Shown piece after piece: positions 22,830-31,327 of a stretch of 64,000 bases of DNA. The translations under genes were made by a program, and so were the position numbers. Each line of letters begins with the position of its first letter. Position 1 is the first letter of the stretch. The notes under the pieces are model-generated. The model worked only from the letters and a program-made list of their open reading frames with translations. It was not told where the DNA came from and searched no databases. This DNA is from Massilia sp. Root133 (lineage in GTDB: Bacteria > Pseudomonadota > Gammaproteobacteria > Burkholderiales > Burkholderiaceae_D). The stretch lies in contig NZ_LMEW01000033.1 in the NCBI RefSeq assembly GCF_001426525.1, forward strand, positions 186,001 through 250,000, read 5' to 3'.

Positions 22830-23247
22830 AGGTGGCGGCGTTGATGAAGAAGTACCTTTGACATGTCGTATGGGTAGGGCTAGACCAAAGTCATTACTTC
22901 TCGCCGGCTGCTTGAACACGCACGGCATGAAATGTCATGGCTGACGTACTGCTCTGCAGCGCAAGAGGTGCTAGAGCGTTGCTGGCTGACGGAGCGGAGT
23001 CGCGCGACGCCTACTTGTCTAAAGTAGTGTTATAAGCTGGTGCGACAAGTCAAGGTGGCGATATGCTAACGTTGTTGCACTTGTGCCTGTACTCCGCTTG
23101 TAAAGCAGGGAGGGGAAGATGCCAAATGGTAACATTCCAGGAAAACACTCTGTTGAGCCGTTGAGCCATTTTTTGGTAAGATACAACGTTACTCAAGGCC
23201 GATTTGTAGTACCGCCCGCCATCCTGCAGGAAGACCGAGGTTTACCT
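22830..23247. promoter_or_regulatory. Divergent region with ACAACGTT sites before panA
   Basis: AACGTTGT (23068-23075) and ACAACGTT (23183-23190) are inverted copies of one word, and a third related site lies just inside the gene (23263-23278). No gene is supported in this stretch. The frame upstream of panA could start at 23119 but reads like leader sequence. Confidence 0.4.
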
Positions 23248-23718
23248 ATGACCCCACAACTAGACGTTGTACAACGTCTTATCATCACACGACACCGTGA
23301 GCTGTTCGAGGAAAGCCCATCGCCGATGAAGCTGCAGAAGCTATGCTACTACGCGCAGGGGTATTTGCTTGCTCAGAATAAAGAACTCTTCAAAGAGGAT
23401 TTCCAAGCATGGCAGCACGGGCCCGTTGTCCCTTCCCTTTACCGACGCTACAAAGATTACGGGTGGCGTAGCATCGCAGAGGACATTCCATTCGACATCG
23501 CGGACATTGATGCGGGCGTAGCTCAAGAGATTTCTGACATTGTTGCAGCCTATGGTCGTTATGATGGCGCAGCTTTGAGTACGATGACGCATAGGGAGGC
23601 TCCATGGCTGGATGCGCGAGGTGACCTACCAGAAACTCAAGGAAGCACGGAAATTATTACTAAGGACGCTTTGCGCGCATACTTCACTGTTAAGCTTGCA
23701 GCAGATGGCGGGCAGTAA
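23248..23718 (+). CDS. Panacea (DUF4065/SocA-like) antitoxin
   Basis: 156 aa. The Panacea signature MKLQKLCYYAQGYLLAQN, then FQAWQHGPVVPSLYRRY and a late TMTHREAPW, marks the PanA antitoxin domain, which neutralises many unrelated toxins by direct binding. I chose the ATG at 23248 (GAGG upstream, domain spacing right); the frame also opens at 23119. Its last codons overlap the next gene by 14 bases, the usual PanA-PanT arrangement. A 16-bp palindrome at codons 6-11 could allow autoregulation. Confidence 0.85.
   Translation: MTPQLDVVQRLIITRHRELFEESPSPMKLQKLCYYAQGYLLAQNKELFKEDFQAWQHGPVVPSLYRRYKDYGWRSIAEDIPFDIADIDAGVAQEISDIVAAYGRYDGAALSTMTHREAPWLDARGDLPETQGSTEIITKDALRAYFTVKLAADGGQ
23263..23278. 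promoter_or_regulatory. Palindrome inside the panA start
   Basis: GACGTTGTACAACGTC is a perfect 16-bp palindrome within the first codons of panA. It shares ACGTTGT / ACAACGT half-sites with the upstream repeats at 23068 and 23183. Confidence 0.4.
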
Positions 23719-24427
23719 GTACTCGCGCACAGCGGAAAAGGACCATGCGAAGGTCTCGACCGAAAAGCTTCGCGTTTCCTTTGAATATTTAGACTTGAGT
23801 CTTCCGCACTTCTTCATTCATGGGCTTGAGGCTGAACACTATCGTAAGATTTTTGACTGTATCCATGAGATTACAGACTCGACTGAGGACCAAATCGTTC
23901 AACAAAAACATCCTTCCCTTGAGGCTAAGTCGATTTTTAACAAGGGTGGTGAGTACAAGCGATTTCCCGAAGATATAGAGCAGCGCATTTTCCAGAAGAT
24001 TTCCGGAATTCAAAAGCGGGCGGCAGAGTCGGAGAACGATGGTGCTAAAGTCGAAGAGGACGCATACGTCATGGCTCGCGCACAAGCAGAAAGCCAAGCG
24101 AAATCAATTGTCTCGCGGGCCTTTGAAGTGCGCGTTGGGAAGGCTTATGGACGTATTCACGGCATCGTTTGGGACAAAGTTTTCTATGTAGTTTGGTTTG
24201 ACCCGGCACATAATCTATATCCTGATGACCGCTTTGGCGGCGTCAGATTCCATAAGGATTTCGCTAGGGTAAAAGGATTTAGTCCAGAAGACGTGACAAA
24301 TCTCCGCGAAGTTCATCTAGAGCATTGTAACCAAATCCAAGCGGAGCTTGAAAAATTGCAAGCAGATAACGACGAACTGATGGAAACGTTCGCCTCGATG
24401 CCTTCGCAAGAAGTAAAACAAGTGTAG
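23705..24427 (+). CDS. Probable PanT toxin partner, family unassigned
   Basis: 240 aa from the ATG at 23705 that overlaps the panA stop; longer starts exist but would read through most of the antitoxin end. Residues 15-130 are a helical unknown domain (VSFEYLDLSLPHFFIHGLE..). Residues 150-215 contain SRAFEVRVGKAYGRIHGIVWDKVFYVVWFDPAHNLYPDD, a compact beta-rich domain found at the end of small-RNase-like island proteins. The last 40 residues are a coiled coil. As the gene after a Panacea antitoxin it is probably the toxin, but no active site can be pointed out. Confidence 0.65.
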   Translation: MAGSKYSRTAEKDHAKVSTEKLRVSFEYLDLSLPHFFIHGLEAEHYRKIFDCIHEITDSTEDQIVQQKHPSLEAKSIFNKGGEYKRFPEDIEQRIFQKISGIQKRAAESENDGAKVEEDAYVMARAQAESQAKSIVSRAFEVRVGKAYGRIHGIVWDKVFYVVWFDPAHNLYPDDRFGGVRFHKDFARVKGFSPEDVTNLREVHLEHCNQIQAELEKLQADNDELMETFASMPSQEVKQV

Positions 24428-24804
24428 CCCTGAAAACTGTCGGGAGACTCTCTTGAGTGAGCCTTTGGCGTGACGCCGGTACAATATTATCTCAAACCCA
24501 TCTAGTAAGACCTAGTGGACTGGGTAGCGCTATGCGTTTTCCCTACTCTACATAGTTTCAACGGCCTCAACATTCCTATATTTGGCTCGTGCTATGCTTC
24601 GTTCTCTCGATTGGGCATCTTGCCTATGACGACGTTAATCCAAATTCTGACCGTTTCTACAGCGCGGCGACGGGCGATGCGCCTGCTGGGCACGGCTGGA
24701 GTCGTTGTGGGCACTACGGCATTGGTCATTGTAGGGTGGGTGGCTGCTGTGTCATGATGCCTAGACAACAGTACCGCATCCTCGGCCGACCCGCGAGTCA
24801 CGTG
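24428..24804. other. Intergenic region
   Basis: No supported RNA or regulatory element apart from a possible 43-codon frame (24626-24757), listed separately. Confidence 0.3.
24626..24757 (+). CDS. Possible small membrane protein
   Basis: 43 aa with one membrane segment at the C-terminus (LLGTAGVVVGTTALVIVGWVAAV) after a basic TARRRAMR patch. This is the layout of small hydrophobic toxins or stress peptides, but there is no clear ribosome site and no homology I recognise. Confidence 0.25.
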   Translation: MTTLIQILTVSTARRRAMRLLGTAGVVVGTTALVIVGWVAAVS

Positions 24805-25032
24805 CTATCTGAGTAGAAGACATTTGACTTTCGTCCCAAGCTTGTCTTCATCCAGCGTCCAAGCACAACCACCGTTTCCTAAGTCATAAATCACAGCTGT
24901 CGTCGCCGTAACGTCATCGATGCGCACAATGCCCACATCGTCGCTGCCATCATCGGGCTGTACCACCTCAGTATCGCCACCCAAGATTTCTCTGGCCGCA
25001 GCCAAGACTGCCATCAATTCGTCGATACTCAT
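24805..25032 (-). CDS. Small hypothetical protein
   Basis: 75 aa from the ATG at 25032 (a GTG at 25059 is possible). Acidic, probably a small alpha/beta domain: SIDELMAVLAAAREILGGDTEVVQ, then GIVRIDDVTATTAVIYDLG and a basic end. It resembles phage and plasmid accessory proteins in style but no family is recognised. Confidence 0.5.
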   Translation of the reverse strand: MSIDELMAVLAAAREILGGDTEVVQPDDGSDDVGIVRIDDVTATTAVIYDLGNGGCAWTLDEDKLGTKVKCLLLR

Positions 25033-25163
25033 GTTTACGTTTTGTTTGGTGTTAAACACTGCAGCAAGATTAAGGAGGCGGGCCAGTCATTGGACAGCTG
25101 CGTGCCCATCCTGGCCATCGCAAAGGCGGGTAGTACACTCGATTGCACGTGCTGCGCTTGAGG

Positions 25164-25712
25164 TCATTTAAGAGCCTCACTATAGCCTGCCACTCCTTGC
25201 TGTCGAAGCCGTTGACGCGCCTCCTTGTACTGCTTTCGTGTAAGTCCGTAGCCGCTTTTACACAGCACTACGTGCCCGTCGTACGCCAGTGGCGAGTGCA
25301 TGAGCGTGTAGCCGCTGTTGGTGTCATCGATGACCAGGAACGGCTGTTCAGCCTGGCGGTGCGCATCAAGCCACCATTCAATTTCATCACGTCGGCTCGA
25401 CGATAGCGCCCGTGGCGTTTGCCACTCTGTATGCAGATTTGCGACTACGAACTGCAGCTCTGTGCGCGTGAGCGCCTCGCACATCTGTTCCCGGCTAAGA
25501 TACGTGGCCCAGCTCGAGCTGATGACAAACCACGGGTTGAACTCGTCGTTCAGTAGACGCAAATTCGCTGCAGCTTCAGCATCGACTAGGTTCTTCCACA
25601 ACTCGGGATAGTCTGGAATCTTCCCTTGGACAATCTTCAGAACCTGACCGCTGTGGTGCACGTCGCTCAGGCACAACACATCGTCTAAGTCCAGGAATAG
25701 GAGCGGCCTCAC
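25164..25712 (-). CDS. HAD-fold protein (HAD_SAK-like)
   Basis: 182 aa from GTG 25712, which overlaps the preceding stop as GTGA. Motif I is LLFLDLDDVLCLSD with the two Asp residues of HAD phosphatases; FVISSSWATYL gives motif II, and FLVIDDTNSG the acidic motif IV. This matches the small HAD domains found in RNA-repair and island proteins. It may act on nucleotide or RNA phosphates. Translation is coupled to the 25709-26017 gene, so the two work together or share control by the palindrome at 26033. Confidence 0.7.
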   Translation of the reverse strand: MRPLLFLDLDDVLCLSDVHHSGQVLKIVQGKIPDYPELWKNLVDAEAAANLRLLNDEFNPWFVISSSWATYLSREQMCEALTRTELQFVVANLHTEWQTPRALSSSRRDEIEWWLDAHRQAEQPFLVIDDTNSGYTLMHSPLAYDGHVVLCKSGYGLTRKQYKEARQRLRQQGVAGYSEALK

Positions 25713-26017
25713 GCATTGGCCTCTAGCTTTGCCGGCTCGATGCGCAGGCGTCCGCCGAGGTAGTGTTCCACGCCCAGGCACCACCGCCGAACGCTTGGCT
25801 GAGCACGAAGCGGTTCTACTGCCGCTGTTAGCCTGCCATCGTCACCAATGTAGATAGCACGAAACGCGGCCAAGGGTGGACCATTTACACTGCTGCTCTC
25901 AAGTGAGAATACTGCGTTTAAGCCCTGTCGAAACAGCTCACATGCGTCATCGTTGTCAATCGGTCCCAGTCGTTCAATCAAGTAGTCGACCTGCTGCAGC
26001 ACAATTTCCCGGCTCAT
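25709..26017 (-). CDS. Hypothetical protein, partner of the HAD gene
   Basis: 102 aa. I chose the ATG at 26017 because GGAGAGC sits 6-7 bases before it; ATGs at 26029 and 26041 fall next to or inside an operator palindrome. The sequence (DYLIERLGPIDNDDACELFRQGLNAVF..VRRWCLGVEHYLGGRLRIEP) suggests a small mixed alpha/beta protein. No family recognised. Confidence 0.6.
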   Translation of the reverse strand: MSREIVLQQVDYLIERLGPIDNDDACELFRQGLNAVFSLESSSVNGPPLAAFRAIYIGDDGRLTAAVEPLRAQPSVRRWCLGVEHYLGGRLRIEPAKLEANA

Positions 26018-26032
26018 TCTGCTCTCCATGAT

Positions 26033-26050
26033 GCTGTACATATGTACAGC
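26033..26050 (-). promoter_or_regulatory. 18-bp perfect palindrome before the HAD operon
   Basis: GCTGTACATATGTACAGC lies 15 bases upstream of the chosen start codon. Its half-site GCTGTACA also occurs upstream of the restriction operon. Confidence 0.5.
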
Positions 26051-26089
26051 ATTATCGTATCACCAATTGAGCTCGAGCATAACAATAAA

Positions 26090-26107
26090 CCGTTTGAAAT
26101 CAAACGG
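26090..26107. promoter_or_regulatory. Second palindrome upstream of the HAD operon
   Basis: CCGTTTGA-AA-TCAAACGG, with 8-bp perfect arms, is 40 bases further upstream and may be a second operator or activator site. Confidence 0.45.
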
Positions 26108-26134
26108 ATACTGGTGCTACGTTCATCGACACTG

Positions 26135-26308
26135 CTAGTCTCCGGCTAGTCCTGGCGTCATCTCCGCAAGGCGACCGTCACGGATGTCTCGCCGGATGTC
26201 TTCAGGTGTGCGTGGTGGCGTGACACGAAGCTGGCCGGCTGAGAACACGGGTTTGTTGCGGTCGCCTTCGGGCACGACTTCTTTGTCGAAATGTAGCGGG
26301 TGGTTCAT
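26135..26308 (-). CDS. Small hypothetical protein
   Basis: 57 aa: MNHPLHFDKEVVPEGDRNKP, then SAGQLRVTPPRTPEDIRRDIRDGRL. Well-formed hydrophilic composition and Arg/Asp-rich C-terminal helix suggest a real small protein. No family recognised. It is divergent from the secreted protein gene at 26408. Confidence 0.45.
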   Translation of the reverse strand: MNHPLHFDKEVVPEGDRNKPVFSAGQLRVTPPRTPEDIRRDIRDGRLAEMTPGLAGD

Positions 26309-26407
26309 AGCAACCTCTTGGGAAAGGATGACGTCAATGTAGCATGGTCTGTCGCAGGGGAAGATGGCGTGGCATACTGTCAGAAATTTCTTTTTGCTAA
26401 CATAACT

Positions 26408-26752
26408 ATGAAGAACATCGCGGCTTTAGTTCTTGCTCTCTCGACCACCTTTGCCACCGCTCAGGAGGCAGCGCCGACCGCGGCGGATACGTTCGCCAAG
26501 ACATCGTCGCCGCTGGCTGGCTTCGTTGAGCAAGGCGTGGAATATCAGGCGGTGGCTATGGCAGGAAAGCAGTGCGGGCTGTTCTCGGATGCTGAGGTCT
26601 CGTATGGGTACAAGTACTGCAATGTGGCGTTGGCGGTTATGTTGAGTGAGCGCGAGGACGCTCAAGCATCCGAGGAATTAGCGCTAAAGCAACTAAACCA
26701 GGCATACGACAAAGCGCAGCTAGACCTCTTTAAGTACGACGGCCGCAAGTAA
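26408..26752 (+). CDS. Small secreted hypothetical protein
   Basis: 114 aa. MKNIAALVLALSTTFATA is a typical Sec signal peptide with likely cleavage before Gln19. The mature part has two Cys residues (KQCGLFSDAEVSYGYKYCNVAL) that may form a disulfide in the periplasm, followed by a charged helix. The in-frame upstream GTG at 26300 would put residues in front of the signal peptide, so I chose the ATG at 26408. Function unknown. It is the last gene before the tRNA-fragment boundary. Confidence 0.6.
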   Translation: MKNIAALVLALSTTFATAQEAAPTAADTFAKTSSPLAGFVEQGVEYQAVAMAGKQCGLFSDAEVSYGYKYCNVALAVMLSEREDAQASEELALKQLNQAYDKAQLDLFKYDGRK

Positions 26753-26899
26753 GCTTGGGGAGAATTTTGGGGAAAAAAGGGGAAAAAAGAGACTGAATTT
26801 CTTCCTAATACTGCTTCCTCTTGCGCACTGCTGCCGATTACAATAGTCAGTAATTTCAAAGAGTTACAGTTTTCATGCGGGTTTCCGGCTGGAAAATCA

Positions 26900-26949
26900 T
26901 TGGCCTCCGAAGCCAAGGGTCGTGGGTTCGATCCCCGCCAGCCGCGCCA
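26900..26949 (+). mobile_element. att site: 3' half of tRNA-Arg(CCG), right end of island
   Basis: The sequence contains an anticodon arm TTGGC-CTCCGAA-GCCAA (CCG anticodon, 26900-26916), a variable region, a T arm with TTCGATC loop (26922-26938), the 3' acceptor strand and CCA (26949). The 5' acceptor strand and D arm are missing. Tyrosine integrases that enter tRNA genes rebuild the gene at one end and leave such a 3' copy at the other. The orientation places the intact gene left of the window. Confidence 0.75.
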
Positions 26950-27059
26950 TGCCTTCCTGTCCCCGCACACCGTAGTGCCCGTTTCCTTCCGGATTTGCTG
27001 CAAATGTGTCAACATTCGACACTGCAGCCGATTTTCCAGCCATTTCAAAGAGGACGACG
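26950..27059. other. Junction between island and exopolysaccharide locus
   Basis: The 110 bases after the tRNA fragment show no gene; AGAGGA near 27050 is the ribosome site of the GT2 gene. Confidence 0.4.
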
Positions 27060-28043
27060 ATGAGCGCCAAGGTTTTTGTGGTGATAGTGACCTACAACGG
27101 ATCCAAGTGGGTGACCCCGTGCTTTTCCAGCCTGCGCAAGTCGACCGTGCCGCTGCACACGATCGTCATCGACAACGGATCGAAGGACGACACGCTGGCG
27201 CGCATCGCGGCCGAGTATCCGGAAGTGGAGGTCGTCGCTACCGGAACGAACCACGGGTTCGGCAAGGCCAACAACATCGGCATGGAAATGGCGTACCAGC
27301 GCGGCGCGGACTATGTCTTCCTGCTCAACCAGGATGCCTGGATCGATCCGGACGCGGTGCAACAACTCGTCGAGGCGCACCAGCGGCATCCCGCCTATGG
27401 CGTCATCAGCCCGATGCACCTGAATGGCGCCGGCGACGGCCTCGATTACGGCTTTTCGAACTACATCGCGCCGAACAAATGCCGGGGCTTGTACTCGGAT
27501 CTCTTCCTCGGCCGCCTGAAGGACGTGTACGACGTCGGCTTCGTGAATGCCGCCGCCTGGCTGGTGACGCGCGCCTGCATGGAAAAGGTGGGCGGCTTCA
27601 GCCCGTCGTTCTTCCACTACGGCGAGGATGACAATTACACGCAGCGCCTGCAGTTCCACAAACTGAAACTGGGCGTCCTGCCCGCGTCGCGCATCTATCA
27701 CGACCGCGAACAGCGCCCGCCCAGCAAATTCTTCGAATCGGGCGAAACCTTCCGGCGCGAAGTCATCGCGCGCAGCTCGAATCCGAACACGCATTTCTCC
27801 TTCGGCCGCGAGTGGGTGTCCGTGTTCGCCCACCTCGGCTTTGCGCTCGCGCGCGTGAACATGCAGGACGTCAAACTGCAACTGGCCAAGATCCGCCTGC
27901 TGGCCGGCATCGACAAGGCAGCCATCGCCGCCAACCGCGAGCGCAGCAAGACCGGCCGCGCCGCTTTCCTCGCTCTCGACGCCGGCAACGCCACTGCCTA
28001 CCCGGAAGACATAACATTACGACAAGTTACGAGCGCTCAATAA
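27060..28043 (+). CDS. Glycosyltransferase family 2
   Basis: 327 aa from an ATG at 27060 (AGAGGA upstream); upstream starts read into non-protein-like sequence. GT-A fold: VFVVIVTYNGSKWV at the N-terminus, TIVIDNGSKDDT, and the metal-binding region in YVFLLNQDAWIDPD. The HYGEDDNYTQRL segment resembles rhamnosyltransferase-type GT2 enzymes. It would add a sugar to the lipid-linked repeat unit in the cytoplasm. First gene of the locus after the island boundary. Confidence 0.85.
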   Translation: MSAKVFVVIVTYNGSKWVTPCFSSLRKSTVPLHTIVIDNGSKDDTLARIAAEYPEVEVVATGTNHGFGKANNIGMEMAYQRGADYVFLLNQDAWIDPDAVQQLVEAHQRHPAYGVISPMHLNGAGDGLDYGFSNYIAPNKCRGLYSDLFLGRLKDVYDVGFVNAAAWLVTRACMEKVGGFSPSFFHYGEDDNYTQRLQFHKLKLGVLPASRIYHDREQRPPSKFFESGETFRREVIARSSNPNTHFSFGREWVSVFAHLGFALARVNMQDVKLQLAKIRLLAGIDKAAIAANRERSKTGRAAFLALDAGNATAYPEDITLRQVTSAQ

Positions 28044-28374
28044 CCATGCTTACAACACTCCGGGACGTAAGGACAAGGTATTGCTTGCCTGTTTAGACCG
28101 CAGCCACTTATTCTGCTGTTCTCGGCGTGTTTCGATTCATGCGCACGGTATGTCTTGTTGCTAACTTGTAATCGATAAAATGTTATTATCTCATCAGCAC
28201 GGCGGTGAGGATTCGTGAAAATTCGATGGGCTCCCACGATGTGAACGTTGGTCTGCAAACGACGATGGCACAAGGCGCCGTTGTCGGCAAGGCGAGTTGA
28301 CTCGTCGAACGGGCAGGCGTTTTCCGTGCTGACTCAAAGTTATCGTAATAGCAACCAAGCGGAACGGAATCAAT
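28044..28374. other. Intergenic region before tviB-like gene
   Basis: AT-rich relative to its surroundings, with one promoter candidate (28158-28186) and no gene. No terminator with a T run follows the GT2 gene. Confidence 0.35.
28158..28186 (+). promoter_or_regulatory. Promoter candidate for the tviB-like gene
   Basis: TTGCTA (28158-28163), 17 bases, TGTTAT (28181-28186). The start codon is about 180 bases downstream, leaving a long leader. Confidence 0.35.
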
Positions 28375-29664
<1,290 letters not shown>

Positions 29665-29672
29665 TGTATCGC

Positions 29673-29696
29673 CGGCATCCGCAGCTGCGGATGCCG
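29673..29696. terminator. Perfect 24-bp palindrome after the dehydrogenase gene
   Basis: Uninterrupted 12-bp arms meeting at AG|CT; no T run follows. It may act as a transcript-stabilising or Rho-independent-like end. Confidence 0.45.
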
Positions 29697-29901
29697 TGAC
29701 TATTCGATGGGTCGTGCCGAGGGCAGGCCGCTTGGACCCCGAGCCTTGCCGTTTTGCATGTGATGATGACAATGACAGTTCCAGGCTATTTCCGGCCTTG
29801 TTTTATTTCCTTGAGTCAAGAACTTTTGGGAGCGCGCACGCGTATCCCGGCTCAACTATTGGTTGTGCAAATCAGCAATAACAGCTACACCGGAGGCAAT
29901 T

Positions 29902-31308
29902 GTGCTTAGGATTTCTAATCACTATGTGTCGAAGATCGTATTCGTCCTGCTGTTCGTCGAAGTGTTGGTGCTGCTTGGCGCAGCCTACATCGGCGCGACG
30001 GTGCGGTTCATGGAACTGGGACAGAACGCGTCCCTGCCCAACCTCGACCATCACTTCTTTACATCCGCCATCGCATTCACCGCCGCGATCATCTTCAGCA
30101 TGAGCGCCATGGGCATGTACCAGCTCGACTTCAACGAAGGCCTGCGCCATCCGTTCTTCATGAAGCTGATGCCCTCGTTCCTGATGGGCTTCCTGATCCT
30201 GACGCTGGTGTTCTACGTGGCGCCCGACCTGTATTTCGGCCGCGGCATCATGGCGCTCGTGTTCGGCATCGCCGCGGGCGGCATCTTCCTGGCGCGCATG
30301 GTGTTCTTCAAGTCGTCCGAGCTGCGCTTCCTGGAAACCCGCATCCTGTTCCTGGGCAGCGGCCCGCTCGCCAAGGAATGCAGCGACCTGGCGATGCAGA
30401 GCACCAGCTACCACCGCTACAACATCGCCGGCTTCGTGCCGACGCCGACCGAGGAATTGTGCGTGCCGGGGACCAGCCTGCTGAAGTCGCGCGAGGGCGA
30501 ATCGCTCGTCGCGCTGGCGCGCCAGTACAACGTCGAGGAAATCGTCGTCTCCGTGCAGAACCGCCGCGGCGGCTTCCCCATCAAGGATTTGCTCGAGTGC
30601 AAGCTGCAGGGCTTCAAGGTCACCGACGCCGCCACCTTCTTCGAACGCGAGACCTGCCAGATCCGCGTCGATTCGCTGCAGCCGTCGTGGCTCGTGTTCG
30701 GCGGCGGCTTCGACCAGAGCTTCGTACGCACGTTCATGAAGCGCAGCTTCGACATCATCTGCAGCCTGATCATCATGATGCTGACGCTTCCGCTGATGCT
30801 GCTGGCGGCGCTGGCCGTCAAGCTGGAAGACGGCGGTCCCGTGTTCTATTCGCAGGAACGGATCGGCAAGGATGGCGCCGCGTTCTTCGTCCACAAATTC
30901 CGCAGCATGCGCACCGACGCGGAAAAGGGCGGCAAGCCGCAATGGGCGCAGCAGAACGATCCGCGCATCACGCGCGTCGGCAATTTCATGCGCAAGACGC
31001 GTATCGACGAGCTGCCGCAGGTGCTCAACGTGCTCAAGGGCGACATGTCGTTCGTGGGCCCGCGCCCGGAGCGCCAGTACTTCGTCGACCAGCTGATCGA
31101 GGTGGTCCCGTATTACAACGTGCGTCACAGCGTCAAGCCGGGCATCACCGGCTGGGCCCAGGTGCGCTACGGCTACGGCTCCTCGGCCGAGGACGCGCTG
31201 CAGAAGCTGCAGTACGATCTGTACTACGTGAAGAACAACAGCCTGTTCCTGGACGTCCTGATCCTGATCGACACCCTGAAGGTCGTCCTGTTCCGCAGCG
31301 GACGCTGA
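29902..31308 (+). CDS. Initiating sugar transferase, TIGR03013/EpsB-type
   Basis: 468 aa. GTG 29902 is preceded by GGAGG (29892-29896), so I prefer it to upstream codons. Four or five membrane segments (residues 10-135) and a Rossmann-like soluble region are followed by the bacterial sugar transferase domain: KRSFDIICSLIIMMLTLPLML, FRSMRTDAEKGG, IDELPQVLNVLKGDMSFVGPRPER and PGITGWAQV. It moves a sugar-1-phosphate onto undecaprenyl phosphate, starting the repeat unit at the inner membrane. It belongs to the XrtA-linked type and is followed by the PrsK/PrsR regulators. Confidence 0.9.
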   Translation: MLRISNHYVSKIVFVLLFVEVLVLLGAAYIGATVRFMELGQNASLPNLDHHFFTSAIAFTAAIIFSMSAMGMYQLDFNEGLRHPFFMKLMPSFLMGFLILTLVFYVAPDLYFGRGIMALVFGIAAGGIFLARMVFFKSSELRFLETRILFLGSGPLAKECSDLAMQSTSYHRYNIAGFVPTPTEELCVPGTSLLKSREGESLVALARQYNVEEIVVSVQNRRGGFPIKDLLECKLQGFKVTDAATFFERETCQIRVDSLQPSWLVFGGGFDQSFVRTFMKRSFDIICSLIIMMLTLPLMLLAALAVKLEDGGPVFYSQERIGKDGAAFFVHKFRSMRTDAEKGGKPQWAQQNDPRITRVGNFMRKTRIDELPQVLNVLKGDMSFVGPRPERQYFVDQLIEVVPYYNVRHSVKPGITGWAQVRYGYGSSAEDALQKLQYDLYYVKNNSLFLDVLILIDTLKVVLFRSGR

Positions 31309-31327
31309 TGTTCCCTGCGGCCGCATC

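Noticed and set aside
26300-26407. N-terminal extension of the secreted protein from GTG 26300
   Set aside because: It would put 36 residues before a perfect signal peptide; the ATG at 26408 is the sensible start.
26880-26949. Intact tRNA-Arg gene
   Set aside because: The D arm and the 5' acceptor strand that should pair with the 3' acceptor are missing, so it is a 3' fragment only.
26662-27048. Minus-strand frame containing WRGWRGSNPRPLASEA
   Set aside because: This is the well-known false translation of the antisense of a tRNA T arm and acceptor, here the tRNA-Arg fragment; it is not a protein gene.
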